NCBI GenBank assembly: GCA_964244295.1
Contig: CAXTIG010000063.1
Location: forward strand, 1-27,192
Reading direction: 5' to 3'
From: JAJAZB01 sp964244295
Lineage (GTDB): Bacteria > Bacteroidota > Bacteroidia > Cytophagales > Spirosomataceae
Length of the DNA stretch: 27,192 nucleotides
Shown here piece by piece: positions 1 through 7,736 of the stretch. The position numbers and the translations under genes were made by a program. The notes below the pieces were generated by a model. That model had not been told where the DNA came from and made no database searches. It saw only the letters and a program-made list of their open reading frames with translations. Position 1 is the stretch's first letter. Each line of letters starts with the position of its first letter.

Positions 1-22
1 GTACAGTACAAATATAGCGCAA

Positions 23-565
23 CTACCTGTAAATCAACAAAAAGACAAGTCTATTATTCTTATCGAGCCAATCTTGGTGAAATTCAATACTTTTGTTCAG
101 ATTCTGATTCCCTAAAAAATTTATCATCTCTAAATCCATGTCAGATTTGATTGATGATAATTTTAATTCATTAAGAAGGTCTAAATGTAAATTGTTTTTC
201 TCAATTTTGCGAATAAAATCTACAACTACATAAACAAAACTTCTGTCTTCTGATTGATCTGATAATAAATAATCGAAATTTAATACAGTTTCTAAAAGAA
301 CTCTAATAGTAATTTCGCATGGATCAATAATCGAAAATCTAATATTCGACGCAATGGTATCAAGATATTCAACTGTTTTTCTTAAAAACATAAAGCGTGT
401 AAGATATTTATCTCCCTCAAGATGTTTTGATTCCCAATCAAGTAAATGCACTCCAAAAATTACTGCTTCATGCAATGCATTGTAATAAATCTCTAAAATC
501 TTTTTTAATTCGGAATCTAAATTGTCTCCTAAATATAATTTTGAAAAAAGAGGTGTCTTGTACAT
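23..565 (-). CDS. Hypothetical protein, possibly DUF5677-like
   Basis: The product has 180 residues and I do not recognise it with certainty. It is predicted to be all-helical. The middle stretch, with an R-x(3)-E motif (RVLLE) followed by YLLSDQSEDR, resembles the DUF5677 type of accessory protein, whose members are usually longer, so the 3' end may be truncated. The base composition is strikingly AT-rich (many AAA, AAT, TTA codons), while every downstream gene is GC-rich, which suggests recent horizontal acquisition. The start is the ATG at 565; the stop is TAG at 23-25. It is the last gene visible in a run of minus-strand genes and is separated from the DUF6934 pair by small hairpins. No signal peptide or membrane segment is seen. 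The coding call rests on an uninterrupted, protein-like frame in AT-rich DNA; the family assignment is weak. Confidence 0.55.
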   Translation of the reverse strand: MYKTPLFSKLYLGDNLDSELKKILEIYYNALHEAVIFGVHLLDWESKHLEGDKYLTRFMFLRKTVEYLDTIASNIRFSIIDPCEITIRVLLETVLNFDYLLSDQSEDRSFVYVVVDFIRKIEKNNLHLDLLNELKLSSIKSDMDLEMINFLGNQNLNKSIEFHQDWLDKNNRLVFLLIYR

Positions 566-615
566 AAGGGTGATTCTTTAAGCCTATTCTTCGATCTGTA
601 ACCACATCACCCTAT

Positions 616-655
616 CCCGTCTCCTGACGGGTTGGAACGACGAAGCGGTTCGCTT
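616..655 (-). terminator. Pair of small hairpins between minus-strand units
   Basis: Two short stem-loops lie between the 664-960 gene and the AT-rich gene. One is CCCGT/ACGGG with a 6-nt loop (616-631); the other is AAGCG/CGCTT with a 3-nt loop (643-655). An 8-bp pair AGGGTGAT (567-574) and ATCACCCT (606-613) brackets the space before the AT-rich gene. There is no clear T-tract, so terminator function is only inferred from position downstream of the two-gene unit. Confidence 0.3.
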
Positions 656-663
656 GCTTAACG

Positions 664-960
664 CTACTCCTCACGCTTCGGCTCGTCTCGCCGTTCTTTA
701 TCGGGTAAGCCGTATTTTTCGATGGAAGCCTCCGCCTGAGCAAGCTTTTCGGCAAGACCCACGTCTTTCCGGTTTTGGTTCATGGTCGGGTCGAGCGTGA
801 AGCCTTCCGGCAGCGGGTGTGCTTCGAGAAACGCCCGTGCCCGTGCGGCCTTTTCGGCGAACAGTTCATCTGGGTACCGGTCGGTCAGTGTTGGGTCAAC
901 CGTCACCTTCCAGGGTTTGCCGCGTTGAGCGTTCAGGGGGCGTTTGGTTTTCGTTTTCAT
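664..960 (-). CDS. Small hypothetical protein, partner of the DUF6934 gene
   Basis: The product has 98 residues and is highly charged. It begins MKTKTKRPLN, carries a central segment KVTVDPTLTDRYPDELFAEK and has a helical, acidic-basic C-terminus. I chose the ATG at 960 because the frame upstream has only a rare start and would run through the end of the preceding gene. It begins 17 bp after the stop of the DUF6934 gene on the same strand, so the two are probably cotranscribed. From memory, proteins with a similar VDP...LF.EKL...A segment sit next to DUF6934 genes in other Cytophagales, but no function is known to me. It looks antitoxin-sized, yet no DNA-binding motif is visible. Treat it as an uncharacterised partner protein. 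Confidence 0.6.
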   Translation of the reverse strand: MKTKTKRPLNAQRGKPWKVTVDPTLTDRYPDELFAEKAARARAFLEAHPLPEGFTLDPTMNQNRKDVGLAEKLAQAEASIEKYGLPDKERRDEPKREE

Positions 961-977
961 GATTGAAAAATAGCCGG

Positions 978-1415
978 TTATTTCAATCGAGCCAAAAAAG
1001 CCTCGTAATTTTTCCCCGGCTCGAACGGTTGCCAACGTTCGTCGCGGTAGCCCAGCACGGTGAGCAAGGCGGTCACGTCGGCCCCAAACCGGTTCAGCCC
1101 CATCTGGTAGAGCCGCGTCCGGCTGGTCGTGCTGCCTTCGGCGTACAAAACCACCGTCGGGTGGTGGCGCAAGAACGCCACGGCGGCACTGGCAACGGTA
1201 GCCAACACTTTCGGCTGGTCGCCGTTGTTGGTCACGACCCGGTCGTCGAGCGTTTGGGAAGCCGAATCGTAATCGCCGAAACCAAGATTGAACAAGTCCG
1301 GGGCCAATGGCGTGAACGCAACGAGTTTGACAATCCGCCCGCGCGGGCCTTCGCTGATAAACTCAAATCGTGTGAAATCGTCGGAGATGGTAACGTCGTA
1401 CCGTTCGAGGTTCAT
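978..1415 (-). CDS. DUF6934 family protein
   Basis: This 145-residue protein of unknown function begins MNLERYDVTISDDFTRFEF and contains the blocks SEGPRGRI, VVTNNGDQPKVLATV, TSRTRLYQMGLNRF and a C-terminal YEAFLARLK. I recognise these as the DUF6934 family common in Spirosoma-like bacteria. It is short, has no signal peptide or membrane segment, and is probably a cytoplasmic mixed alpha/beta protein. It lies 47 bp downstream of recG on the same strand but has its own exact TAnnTTTG box 5 bases before the ATG, which suggests independent, possibly leaderless, transcription. It is followed 17 bp later by a small charged protein. A two-gene toxin-antitoxin-like or defence-like role is possible, but this is inference from layout only. 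Confidence 0.75.
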   Translation of the reverse strand: MNLERYDVTISDDFTRFEFISEGPRGRIVKLVAFTPLAPDLFNLGFGDYDSASQTLDDRVVTNNGDQPKVLATVASAAVAFLRHHPTVVLYAEGSTTSRTRLYQMGLNRFGADVTALLTVLGYRDERWQPFEPGKNYEAFLARLK

Positions 1416-1419
1416 GCCC

Positions 1420-1427
1420 CAAACCTA
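1420..1427 (-). promoter_or_regulatory. Bacteroidota -7 box TAGGTTTG
   Basis: An exact match to the Bacteroidota housekeeping -7 consensus TAnnTTTG ends four bases before the ATG of the DUF6934 gene. If the usual geometry holds, transcription would start at or next to the A of the ATG, giving a leaderless message. No clear -33 TTG was found. Confidence 0.5.
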
Positions 1428-1462
1428 CGGCTTTTCCCGAATGCTTGGTCAGCGCGAAAATT

Positions 1463-3565
1463 TCACGAAATCCGCGCCCAATTCCGCTCATCCGCCTTCA
1501 CCGATTCCACACGATCCCGAATCGGGGCGTGTTGGGGCAGCACCAAATCCGGGTCGTCTTCCAGGACGGCCTGAGCGCACTCGCGGGCAGCTTTCAGCAC
1601 CTCGCCGTCTTTGGCCAGGTCGGCGATGATGAGGTCCACCACGCCGCTTTGCTGGGTGCCGCTCAGGTCGCCGGGGCCACGTAGTTTCAGGTCTACGTCG
1701 GCAATCTCGAAGCCGTCGGTGGTGCGCACGAGGGTTTCGAGGCGGATGCGCGTTTCCTTGCTTAGTTTCACGTCGGTCATCAGCACGCAGTAGCTCTGCT
1801 CGGCCCCGCGCCCCACCCGCCCGCGCAACTGGTGCAACTGCGCCAGCCCGAAGCGCTCGGCGCTTTCGACCACCATCACCGAGGCGTTGGGCACGTTGAC
1901 GCCCACCTCGATCACCGTCGTGGCGACGAGAATTTGGGTTTCTTTCTGGATGAATCGCTGCATTTCGTAGTCCTTGTCGCGGAAGGGCATCCGGCCGTGG
2001 ACGATGCTCAACTGGTATTCCGGAAAGGCCCGCGCCACGCTTTCGTAGCCGTCCATCAAATCCTTGAAATCCAGTTTTTCCGACTCCTCGATGAGCGGGT
2101 ACACGATGTAAATCTGCCGCCCCTTCCGGATTTCTTCCCGCAAAAACCCGAACACCGCCAGCCGGTGCGAGTCGTAGCGGTGGACGGTCTTGATGGGTTT
2201 GCGGCCCGCCGGGAGTTCGTCGATGATGCTCACGTCGAGGTCGCCGTAGAGGGTCATCGCCAGGGTGCGCGGAATCGGCGTGGCGGTCATCACCAGCACG
2301 TGCGGGTAAATTTCCGGGTTTTTGGCCCAGAGTCGGGCGCGTTGCGCCACGCCGAAACGGTGCTGCTCGTCGATAATGCAGAGGCCGAGGTTGCGGAACT
2401 GCACCGGGTCTTCAAGCAGGGCGTGCGTGCCGACGATGAGGTGAATGCTGCCGTCCAACAGCCCTTCGTGGATGATGCGGCGGCCCTTTTTATTCGTCGA
2501 ACCGGTCAGTTCGACAATGCGGAGACCCATCGCCTCGGCGTAGGGCTTGAGGCCGTGGTAGTGCTGGTCGCTGAGGATTTCGGTCGGGGCCATCAGGCAG
2601 GCCTGCGCCCCGTTGCCCACCGCCAGCAGCATGGCGATGAAGGCCACGATGGTTTTGCCCGAACCCACGTCGCCCTGGAGGAGGCGATTCATTTGCTTGC
2701 CTGACCGCAAATCCTCGAAGATTTCCCGGATTACCCGCTTTTGCGCGCCGGTCAACTCGAAGGGCAGGTGGTCTTTGTAAAACTGCGTGACCAGGTCGGT
2801 GCGGGTGAAAATCTGCCCGGCGTAGTCGGTTTTACGAATGAGTTTCTGCTTGATGAGTCGGAACTGGTTGTAAAACAGTTCCTCGAACTTCAGCCGCCGC
2901 CGGGCCTGGTGCAGGCTGTTCTCGTCGCCGGGGAGGTGAATGTGCCAGAGCGCCTCTTTTTTGCCGATGAGCCGGTATTTTTGAATCAAGCCCTCGGGCA
3001 GGGTTTCACGGATGTGCGGCAGGGCGAGTTCGAGCAGGGTGCGCTGCATTTTGGCAATGACCTTGCTCTCGATGTGCCGCCGCCGCAATTTCTCCGTCAG
3101 GTTGTACACCGGCTGGAAGTGCCCGCCCTGCTCGTTCTCCGGGGTGAGGATTTCGAGTTCGGGGTGGGTGATGGAATATTTTCCGCCGAAGGCAACGGGC
3201 TTGCCGTACACGACGTATTCTCCGTCGCGACGGAGGTTTTTTTCCAACCAGGAAATTCCCTGAAACCAAACCAGGTCCATCGCCCCGCTGCCGTCGCTGA
3301 AGTGGCCGATGAGCCGGGTTTTCGGGCCTTCGCCCACCAATTCCCAGTGCCGCAACCGGCCTTTGATCTGGGCGGCGGGCAGGGCCTCGGTCAGTTCGGC
3401 GACGGTGTAAAACCGGGTGCGGTCTTCGTAGCGGAAGGGGTAATGCTGAATCAGGTCGGCGTAGGTGAAGAGGCCCAATTCTAGGTTGAACAGGGCCGCC
3501 CGTTGCGGGCCGACGCCCCGGAGGAATTCGATGCGGGTTTCAAAAAAAGCGGGTCGGTCGGTCAT
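1463..3565 (-). CDS. recG: ATP-dependent DNA helicase RecG
   Basis: RecG remodels stalled replication forks and Holliday junctions in the cytoplasm. The protein has 700 residues, close to the E. coli length of about 693. The N-terminal wedge/OB region contains the helix-hairpin-like FLRGVGPQRAALF. Helicase motifs follow: Walker A GDVGSGKT near residue 300, DEQHRFG near 398, MTATPIPRT, then TTVIEVGVNVPNA and QLRGRVGRG near 577. I chose the ATG at 3565 (MTDRPAFFE); the frame stays open 49 codons further upstream, but that extension is proline/arginine-rich, reads through the repeat element at 3630-3763, and is not RecG-like. No Shine-Dalgarno sequence is seen, as is usual in this phylum. A TATTTTTG box far upstream (3803-3810) could serve it. 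The family assignment is secure. Confidence 0.97.
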   Translation of the reverse strand: MTDRPAFFETRIEFLRGVGPQRAALFNLELGLFTYADLIQHYPFRYEDRTRFYTVAELTEALPAAQIKGRLRHWELVGEGPKTRLIGHFSDGSGAMDLVWFQGISWLEKNLRRDGEYVVYGKPVAFGGKYSITHPELEILTPENEQGGHFQPVYNLTEKLRRRHIESKVIAKMQRTLLELALPHIRETLPEGLIQKYRLIGKKEALWHIHLPGDENSLHQARRRLKFEELFYNQFRLIKQKLIRKTDYAGQIFTRTDLVTQFYKDHLPFELTGAQKRVIREIFEDLRSGKQMNRLLQGDVGSGKTIVAFIAMLLAVGNGAQACLMAPTEILSDQHYHGLKPYAEAMGLRIVELTGSTNKKGRRIIHEGLLDGSIHLIVGTHALLEDPVQFRNLGLCIIDEQHRFGVAQRARLWAKNPEIYPHVLVMTATPIPRTLAMTLYGDLDVSIIDELPAGRKPIKTVHRYDSHRLAVFGFLREEIRKGRQIYIVYPLIEESEKLDFKDLMDGYESVARAFPEYQLSIVHGRMPFRDKDYEMQRFIQKETQILVATTVIEVGVNVPNASVMVVESAERFGLAQLHQLRGRVGRGAEQSYCVLMTDVKLSKETRIRLETLVRTTDGFEIADVDLKLRGPGDLSGTQQSGVVDLIIADLAKDGEVLKAARECAQAVLEDDPDLVLPQHAPIRDRVESVKADERNWARIS

Positions 3566-3941
3566 GGGACGGCGGGGAGGCCGGGGGGCTGGAAAGTCGA
3601 TCAGATGTAAATCGGCATCCTCCTGGTTTGTCATCCCGAGCGTAGTCCGCAACGGAGTTGGAGGGATCTCGCTGACCTTCCGAGCAGGTAGCGGTGATCC
3701 AGCGATAGCCAACAGCCAATTGGTCGGCAGTTCTAGGAGATCCTTCGCTACGCTCAGGATGACAACGACGATGAGAAAGGGTGATAAACCGGCTTACTGA
3801 AACAAAAATACACCGCTCCACCGGAAACCGAAACCACGACGTTGTACCCTTTTCCGATTGAATGGATTTTCCCCGTACCTTACATCCCCCAAAACGTCCG
3901 CACCGCCGCTAACTCTATTTTCACGCGTAACCGACCGAAGG
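3566..3941. other. Divergent intergenic region recG / T9SS protein
   Basis: This 376-bp non-coding gap separates divergent genes. It holds the inverted repeat at 3630-3763, a minus-strand TAnnTTTG match (TATTTTTG, 3810 to 3803) and otherwise low-information sequence. If that box is the recG promoter, the inverted repeat would lie in the recG 5' leader. A GAAGGATG ribosome-binding-like context precedes the plus-strand gene start at 3942. Confidence 0.45.
3630..3763. repeat. Inverted-repeat element, TCATCCTGAGC family
   Basis: The left arm (3630-3670) reads GTCATCCCGAGCGTAG, a 15-nt insertion, then GAGGGATCTC. The right arm (3737-3763) is the complement of GTCATCCTGAGCGTAG-CGAA-GGATCTC. Within each arm the mini-stem sides match each other: TCCC with GGGA on the left and TCCT with AGGA on the right. 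The extra piece of the left arm can itself form TCCG-CAA-CGGA. The long centre contains CCAA/TTGG complementarity and a CTTCCGAGCAG stretch resembling the loop of the copy inside pbpC. It lies between divergent genes, so it is not simply a terminator. Confidence 0.8.
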
Positions 3942-6332
3942 ATGAACTTACGTGTACCAATTGGTTTCGCCCTGGGGCTGCTGCTGAGTGCGTTAACGCG
4001 CCCCGTCCTGGCCTCGCACATCGTGGGTGGCAATTTTGAAATGGCCTACCAGGGTACGCCGGGCAACTTCCTGCTCTCGATGCGCTTGTTTTTCGACGAA
4101 GCCAATGGCAGTCGGACTTCGCTGACGAACCAGGTGACGGCGGTAATTTTCCGGAAAAGCGACAACGAGAAAATGCAGGACATCGTCCTGGTTCAAAACG
4201 GTCGTACCCCGGTGCAGTATACCAACGAAGCCTGCGCCAAAGCCCGTAGTCTGAAAACTACCGATGTGGGCTACTCGGCCAATTTGCGGCTCAACCCGCT
4301 GCTTTACAACGATCCGGCGGGCTATTACATCGTCTGGGAACGCTGTTGCCGCAACGCCGCCGCCGACAACATCCTTTCTCCCGGCCAAACGGGAATGACG
4401 TTCTACCTCGAATTTCCGGCGCTACTTCAAAACGGAGTGGATTTCATCAATTCCTCGCCCGATTACGGAATTCCCAATGGCGAATACATCTGCAAAGACG
4501 ACCCTTTCAAGCTGAGTTTCGCCGCTACCGATGCCGATGGCGACCGGTTGGTGTACTCGATGGTGACGCCCTTTGCGGGCTATTCGTCTAGCCGCACTGC
4601 CGAACCCATTCCACGGGGAGCTTCGACGTACCCACCCGTGCAGTGGGCCAGTGGGTACGATGCCCAAAACCAGATCACGGGCAACCCGCCCTTGCAGGTA
4701 GATGCCCAGACGGGCCTGCTTTCTGTAACAGCCAGCTCAGTGGGGTTGCACGTGTTCTGCGTGTTGGTCGAAGAGTACCGCAACGGCCAGCGCATCGGGG
4801 CCGTGCGGCGCGATTTCCAACTGCTGGTGATCGACTGCATCAAAACTCCCCCGCCTACGCCGCCCGTGTACACGGCTTCTACGCCAGTCGTGCAGCGATA
4901 CCTCGGCGTGCGGTCGCTCGATTTGTGCGAGGACGGATTCGTCGAACTCGTCACGACCGACAGCAGCAATTACAGCTACCAGTGGCAACGCGACGGGCAA
5001 AACCTGGCTAATGCCACGATGAATAAACTGGCCGTGGGCGAACCGGGCAAGTACACGGTGGTGGTGAATTACAAGGTCGGATGTGGGCGGGCAAGTTATT
5101 CGGATACGACCGACGTGATCGAAAAACCCGGCGCTCCGGTCGTCCTCACCGCCGACGGCCCCACCACCACCTGCGCCGATCGCTTGCCGACGCTCTCGGT
5201 GCGCATTGGTAATTTCAGTTACGTCTGGCTGCGCAACGGCGATACCCTCGCCACGAACGTACCCAGCCTGAAAATCACCCAGAGCGGACTGTACAGCGTG
5301 AAAGCCCAGAGTTTGGCCTCGGATTGCTACTACCTTCCGAGCCAAAGCGTTACGATCAACTCCCTGCCCGAATCCATCCTGTTCCGGCCCTCCAAGCCGG
5401 GCATTTGCGCCAACGACACGCTCAACCTCAACGCCAAACCCGGCGCGGGCTACCAGTACACCTGGCTGCGCGATGGCACCCCACTGGCGGGCATCGCCAC
5501 GAGCACCAACCCGCTTTCGGTGAAAACGTCGGGCAGCTACGCCGTGAAAGTGGTCGATGCCAACGGTTGTACGACGCAGTCGGGCACGCTGCCGCTGGTG
5601 GTGAATCCCATTCCTCAAATCGTGTTCGATTCCATCCCGCTCCAGTGCGGGTCTGATCGAAGCATGGTTACGTTGAAAGCGACGCCCGCCGGGGGGCTTT
5701 TCTCCGGGCCGGGGGTACGCGGGGAGACCTTCAGCCCGAAACTGGCCAATTTTGGCAACCACGTGCTCACGTATACGGCAGTCAATGAGTTTTTGTGTAC
5801 CAATAATGCGCGACGGGTAGCCGTAGTTTCGCAGGTGCCCCGTGTGCAGTTGGGGCCGGATTTCAATTTGTTCCGGGGCGATACCGCCTCGCTGCCCGCC
5901 CACAGTAGCCCCGGCGTGGCGTATCGCTGGTCGCCGCCCGATGGCCTGAGCGATGCCACCGCCTACCGGCCGACGGCCTCGCCCGACCAGACCACCGCCT
6001 ACACCCTGCGCGGCACCTACCCCAACGGCTGTTATTCGGAAGACGCCATCACGGTGACGGTCTGGGAAAAACTAACGGTGCCCAACGGATTCACCCCCAA
6101 CGGCGACGGGACCAACGACACCTGGGAACTGGCGGGAATTGCCGAATACCCCAACGCCGAAATCCGGATTTTCAACCGCTGGGGCAGCGAGGTGTTCGCC
6201 TCCAAAGGCTACGAAAATCCCTTCGACGGTCGTTTCCAAAGCCGCAATCTGCCCCCCGCGACGTACTACTACGTCATCCGCCCCAACGAGCAACTGCCGC
6301 CGCTGAAGGGGTCGGTGACGATTTTGCAGTGA
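3942..6332 (+). CDS. Large secreted protein with T9SS type B (CHU_C) sorting domain
   Basis: The product has 796 residues and is probably exported by Sec and then carried across the outer membrane by the type IX secretion system. A signal peptide occupies residues 1 to about 24, ending PVLA before SHIVGGNF. The region to about 330 has the pattern AGYYIVWERCCRN and SPGQTGMTFYLEFPA, typical of large surface proteins of gliding Bacteroidota. Next come several Ig/PKD-like modules of about 80-90 residues with repeated YxWxRDG signatures. The last 84 residues, from VPNGFTPNGDGTNDTW at about 713, form the CHU_C domain (gliding motility-associated C-terminal, type B sorting). I chose the ATG at 3942 because it gives a clean signal peptide and has AAGG just upstream. 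The ligand is unknown; adhesion or surface attachment is the likely role. It is transcribed alone. Confidence 0.92.
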   Translation: MNLRVPIGFALGLLLSALTRPVLASHIVGGNFEMAYQGTPGNFLLSMRLFFDEANGSRTSLTNQVTAVIFRKSDNEKMQDIVLVQNGRTPVQYTNEACAKARSLKTTDVGYSANLRLNPLLYNDPAGYYIVWERCCRNAAADNILSPGQTGMTFYLEFPALLQNGVDFINSSPDYGIPNGEYICKDDPFKLSFAATDADGDRLVYSMVTPFAGYSSSRTAEPIPRGASTYPPVQWASGYDAQNQITGNPPLQVDAQTGLLSVTASSVGLHVFCVLVEEYRNGQRIGAVRRDFQLLVIDCIKTPPPTPPVYTASTPVVQRYLGVRSLDLCEDGFVELVTTDSSNYSYQWQRDGQNLANATMNKLAVGEPGKYTVVVNYKVGCGRASYSDTTDVIEKPGAPVVLTADGPTTTCADRLPTLSVRIGNFSYVWLRNGDTLATNVPSLKITQSGLYSVKAQSLASDCYYLPSQSVTINSLPESILFRPSKPGICANDTLNLNAKPGAGYQYTWLRDGTPLAGIATSTNPLSVKTSGSYAVKVVDANGCTTQSGTLPLVVNPIPQIVFDSIPLQCGSDRSMVTLKATPAGGLFSGPGVRGETFSPKLANFGNHVLTYTAVNEFLCTNNARRVAVVSQVPRVQLGPDFNLFRGDTASLPAHSSPGVAYRWSPPDGLSDATAYRPTASPDQTTAYTLRGTYPNGCYSEDAITVTVWEKLTVPNGFTPNGDGTNDTWELAGIAEYPNAEIRIFNRWGSEVFASKGYENPFDGRFQSRNLPPATYYYVIRPNEQLPPLKGSVTILQ

Positions 6333-6343
6333 AATGTTAAAAA

Positions 6344-6441
6344 CCTGTGAGGGTCACCCTGAGCGGAGTCGAAGGGCGTGCGGCTGGTCAGCGTTGGCCC
6401 ACCGCACGCCCTTCGACTCCGCTCAGGGTGACCCTCACAGG
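6344..6441. repeat. Perfect 40-bp inverted repeat, TCACCCTGAGC family, copy A
   Basis: The arms 6344-6383 and 6402-6441 are complementary at 40 of 40 positions around an 18-nt centre (6384-6401). Each arm contains the mini-stem CCCT-12 nt-AGGG. The centre can form GGTCA-GCGT-TGGCC (one G-U pair). The centre matches the reverse complement of the centre of the element at 24623 at 17 of 18 positions. It sits between two co-directional genes 12 bp after a stop codon, so it may terminate the upstream transcript, but it has no T-run. Confidence 0.92.
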
Positions 6442-6483
6442 TAGAAAAAAGGCTTTATCTTGACTGCGAAAATAACCGCTTTC

Positions 6484-7263
6484 ATGTCCGACCTAACCGT
6501 CACCCTCGTCCAAACCTACCTTTTCTGGGAAGACCCCGAAGCCAACCGGGCGATGCTTGAAGAGAAAATTGCGGGCATCGGTCAACCGACCGATCTGATC
6601 GTTTTGCCGGAGATGTTTACCTCCGGTTTCACGATGAATCCCAACCGCGTGGCCGAGCCAATGGGCCTGACTACCTTCCGCTGGCTGAAGCAGCAAGCCG
6701 CCCGCACGGGGGCCGTGGTGACGGGCAGTTACGTGGTGCAGGAAGAAGGGAAGTTTTACAACCGCCTCGTTTGGATGCGCCCCGACGGGCAGGCCCGATT
6801 TTACGACAAACGCCACCTCTTCCGCATGGCGGGCGAACACGAACACTACGCAGCGGGCACCCAACGGCTGGTGGTGGAGTGGAAGGGCTGGCGGATTTGC
6901 CCCCTGATTTGCTACGATTTGCGCTTTCCGGTCTGGAGCCGGAACACCCCCCTGGATTTCGATTTGTTGCTCTACGTCGCCAACTGGCCCGCCGCCCGGA
7001 GCCACGCCTGGAACGCGCTACTCCAGGCTCGCGCTATTGAGAATTTATGCTACGTGGCAGGCGTAAATCGGGTGGGCGAAGACGGCACCGGCAAGGCCCA
7101 CGCGGGCGAAAGTGCGTTGGTTGATTTTAAGGGCGAACGCTTGGCTTATCAACAGGATTTGGAGGTTATCCACACAAATCCACTGAAAAAAGAGGAGTTA
7201 TCCACATTCAGGAAAAATTTTCCGACGGATTTGGACGCGGATGAGTTTACGCTCAACGGGTAA
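6484..7263 (+). CDS. Nitrilase-superfamily omega-amidase (YafV/Nit2-like)
   Basis: A 259-residue cytoplasmic carbon-nitrogen hydrolase. The catalytic triad of the superfamily is visible as Glu43 (VLPEMFTSGF), Lys109 (YDKRHLF) and Cys143 (PLICYDLRFPVW). MFTSGF, RMAGEHEHY, YVANWPAARSHAW and ARAIENLCYVAGVNR point to the omega-amidase branch, which hydrolyses 2-oxoglutaramate or 2-oxosuccinamate to the oxo acid and ammonia in a metabolite-repair or methionine-salvage setting. I chose the ATG at 6484 (MSDLTVTLVQT), which aligns with family starts; the longer frame begins in the leader. It follows the inverted repeat by 42 bp and is transcribed toward gatC. A weak TATCTTGA box lies about 20 bp upstream. 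The substrate is inferred from the family. Confidence 0.9.
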   Translation: MSDLTVTLVQTYLFWEDPEANRAMLEEKIAGIGQPTDLIVLPEMFTSGFTMNPNRVAEPMGLTTFRWLKQQAARTGAVVTGSYVVQEEGKFYNRLVWMRPDGQARFYDKRHLFRMAGEHEHYAAGTQRLVVEWKGWRICPLICYDLRFPVWSRNTPLDFDLLLYVANWPAARSHAWNALLQARAIENLCYVAGVNRVGEDGTGKAHAGESALVDFKGERLAYQQDLEVIHTNPLKKEELSTFRKNFPTDLDADEFTLNG

Positions 7264-7335
7264 AATTTCCTCAGCTAATTCAAGGTGAACTAAGCTACTA
7301 GGGCATCCCCCTGCCACCGCACCGCCTCACGCACC

Positions 7336-7350
7336 CCCCCTCGAAGGGGG
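7336..7350. terminator. Short GC hairpin between convergent genes
   Basis: CCCCCT-CGA-AGGGGG gives a 6-bp, almost all GC stem 3 bp past the gatC stop codon and 72 bp past the nitrilase stop. On the plus side it is followed by AATTTATT, so it could end the nitrilase transcript; the minus side has no T-tract. Confidence 0.4.
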
Positions 7351-7353
7351 AAT

Positions 7354-7641
7354 TTATTCCAACACCTTTGGCACCCGGAAATAATCGGCATCCCGCTTCG
7401 GTGCGTTGACCAACGCTTGCTCGTGGGTCAGGGTTGCCTTCGCCAGGTCGTCGCGCAGGCCACCGATGGCTTCGGTCATGTGCGTGAGCGGCTCCACGCC
7501 GGTGGTGTCGAGTTCGTTGAGTTGTTCCATCCAGGTCAATACCTCGGTCAGGCTACTCAACAACGCGGCTTCTTCGCTTTCCTTGATTTCCAGCCGCGCC
7601 AGATGGGCGATACGGCGGAGGGCTTCCTGATCAATGTGCAT
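7354..7641 (-). CDS. gatC: Asp-tRNA(Asn)/Glu-tRNA(Gln) amidotransferase subunit C
   Basis: GatC stabilises the GatA-GatB pair of the amidotransferase that converts Glu-tRNA(Gln) or Asp-tRNA(Asn) to the amidated form. The 95-residue product shows the family signature RRIAHLARLEI near the N-terminus, WMEQLNELDTTGVEPLTH in the middle and the conserved C-terminal RDADYFRVPKVLE. I prefer the ATG at 7641 (MHIDQEAL): the earlier in-frame ATG at 7650 lies inside the 7-nt repeat tract and would add only MTP. The gene follows plsC on the same strand, with the repeat-derived hairpin in between. gatA and gatB are not in the window. The length is normal for the family. Confidence 0.95.
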   Translation of the reverse strand: MHIDQEALRRIAHLARLEIKESEEAALLSSLTEVLTWMEQLNELDTTGVEPLTHMTEAIGGLRDDLAKATLTHEQALVNAPKRDADYFRVPKVLE

Positions 7642-7644
7642 GGG

Positions 7645-7736
7645 AGTCATTAGTCGTTAGTGGTCAGTCGTTAGTCGTGGGCAGAAGGCTTGATTTTCCG
7701 TTTCTGCTGACGACTACCGACTGACGACTGACGACC
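7645..7736. repeat. Heptad tandem repeats arranged as an inverted pair (AGTCGTT family)
   Basis: From 7645 the sequence reads in 7-nt steps: AGTCATT, AGTCGTT, AGTGGTC, AGTCGTT, AGTCGTG. At 7701-7736 the complementary heptads CTGACGA, CTACCGA, CTGACGA, CTGACGA follow. The arms 7652-7686 and 7701-7736 pair imperfectly around a 14-nt loop. The tract reaches into the upstream gatC ATG on one side and encodes the last 21 residues of PlsC on the other. Confidence 0.85.

Noticed and set aside
4737..5903. Minus-strand open frame of 388 codons inside the T9SS protein gene
   Set aside because: Arg/Gly/His-rich shadow frame; the plus strand encodes a complete signal-to-CHU_C protein.
7645..7736. Short CRISPR-like array
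   Set aside because: Units are 7 nt, contiguous and imperfect, with no spacers and no cas genes.
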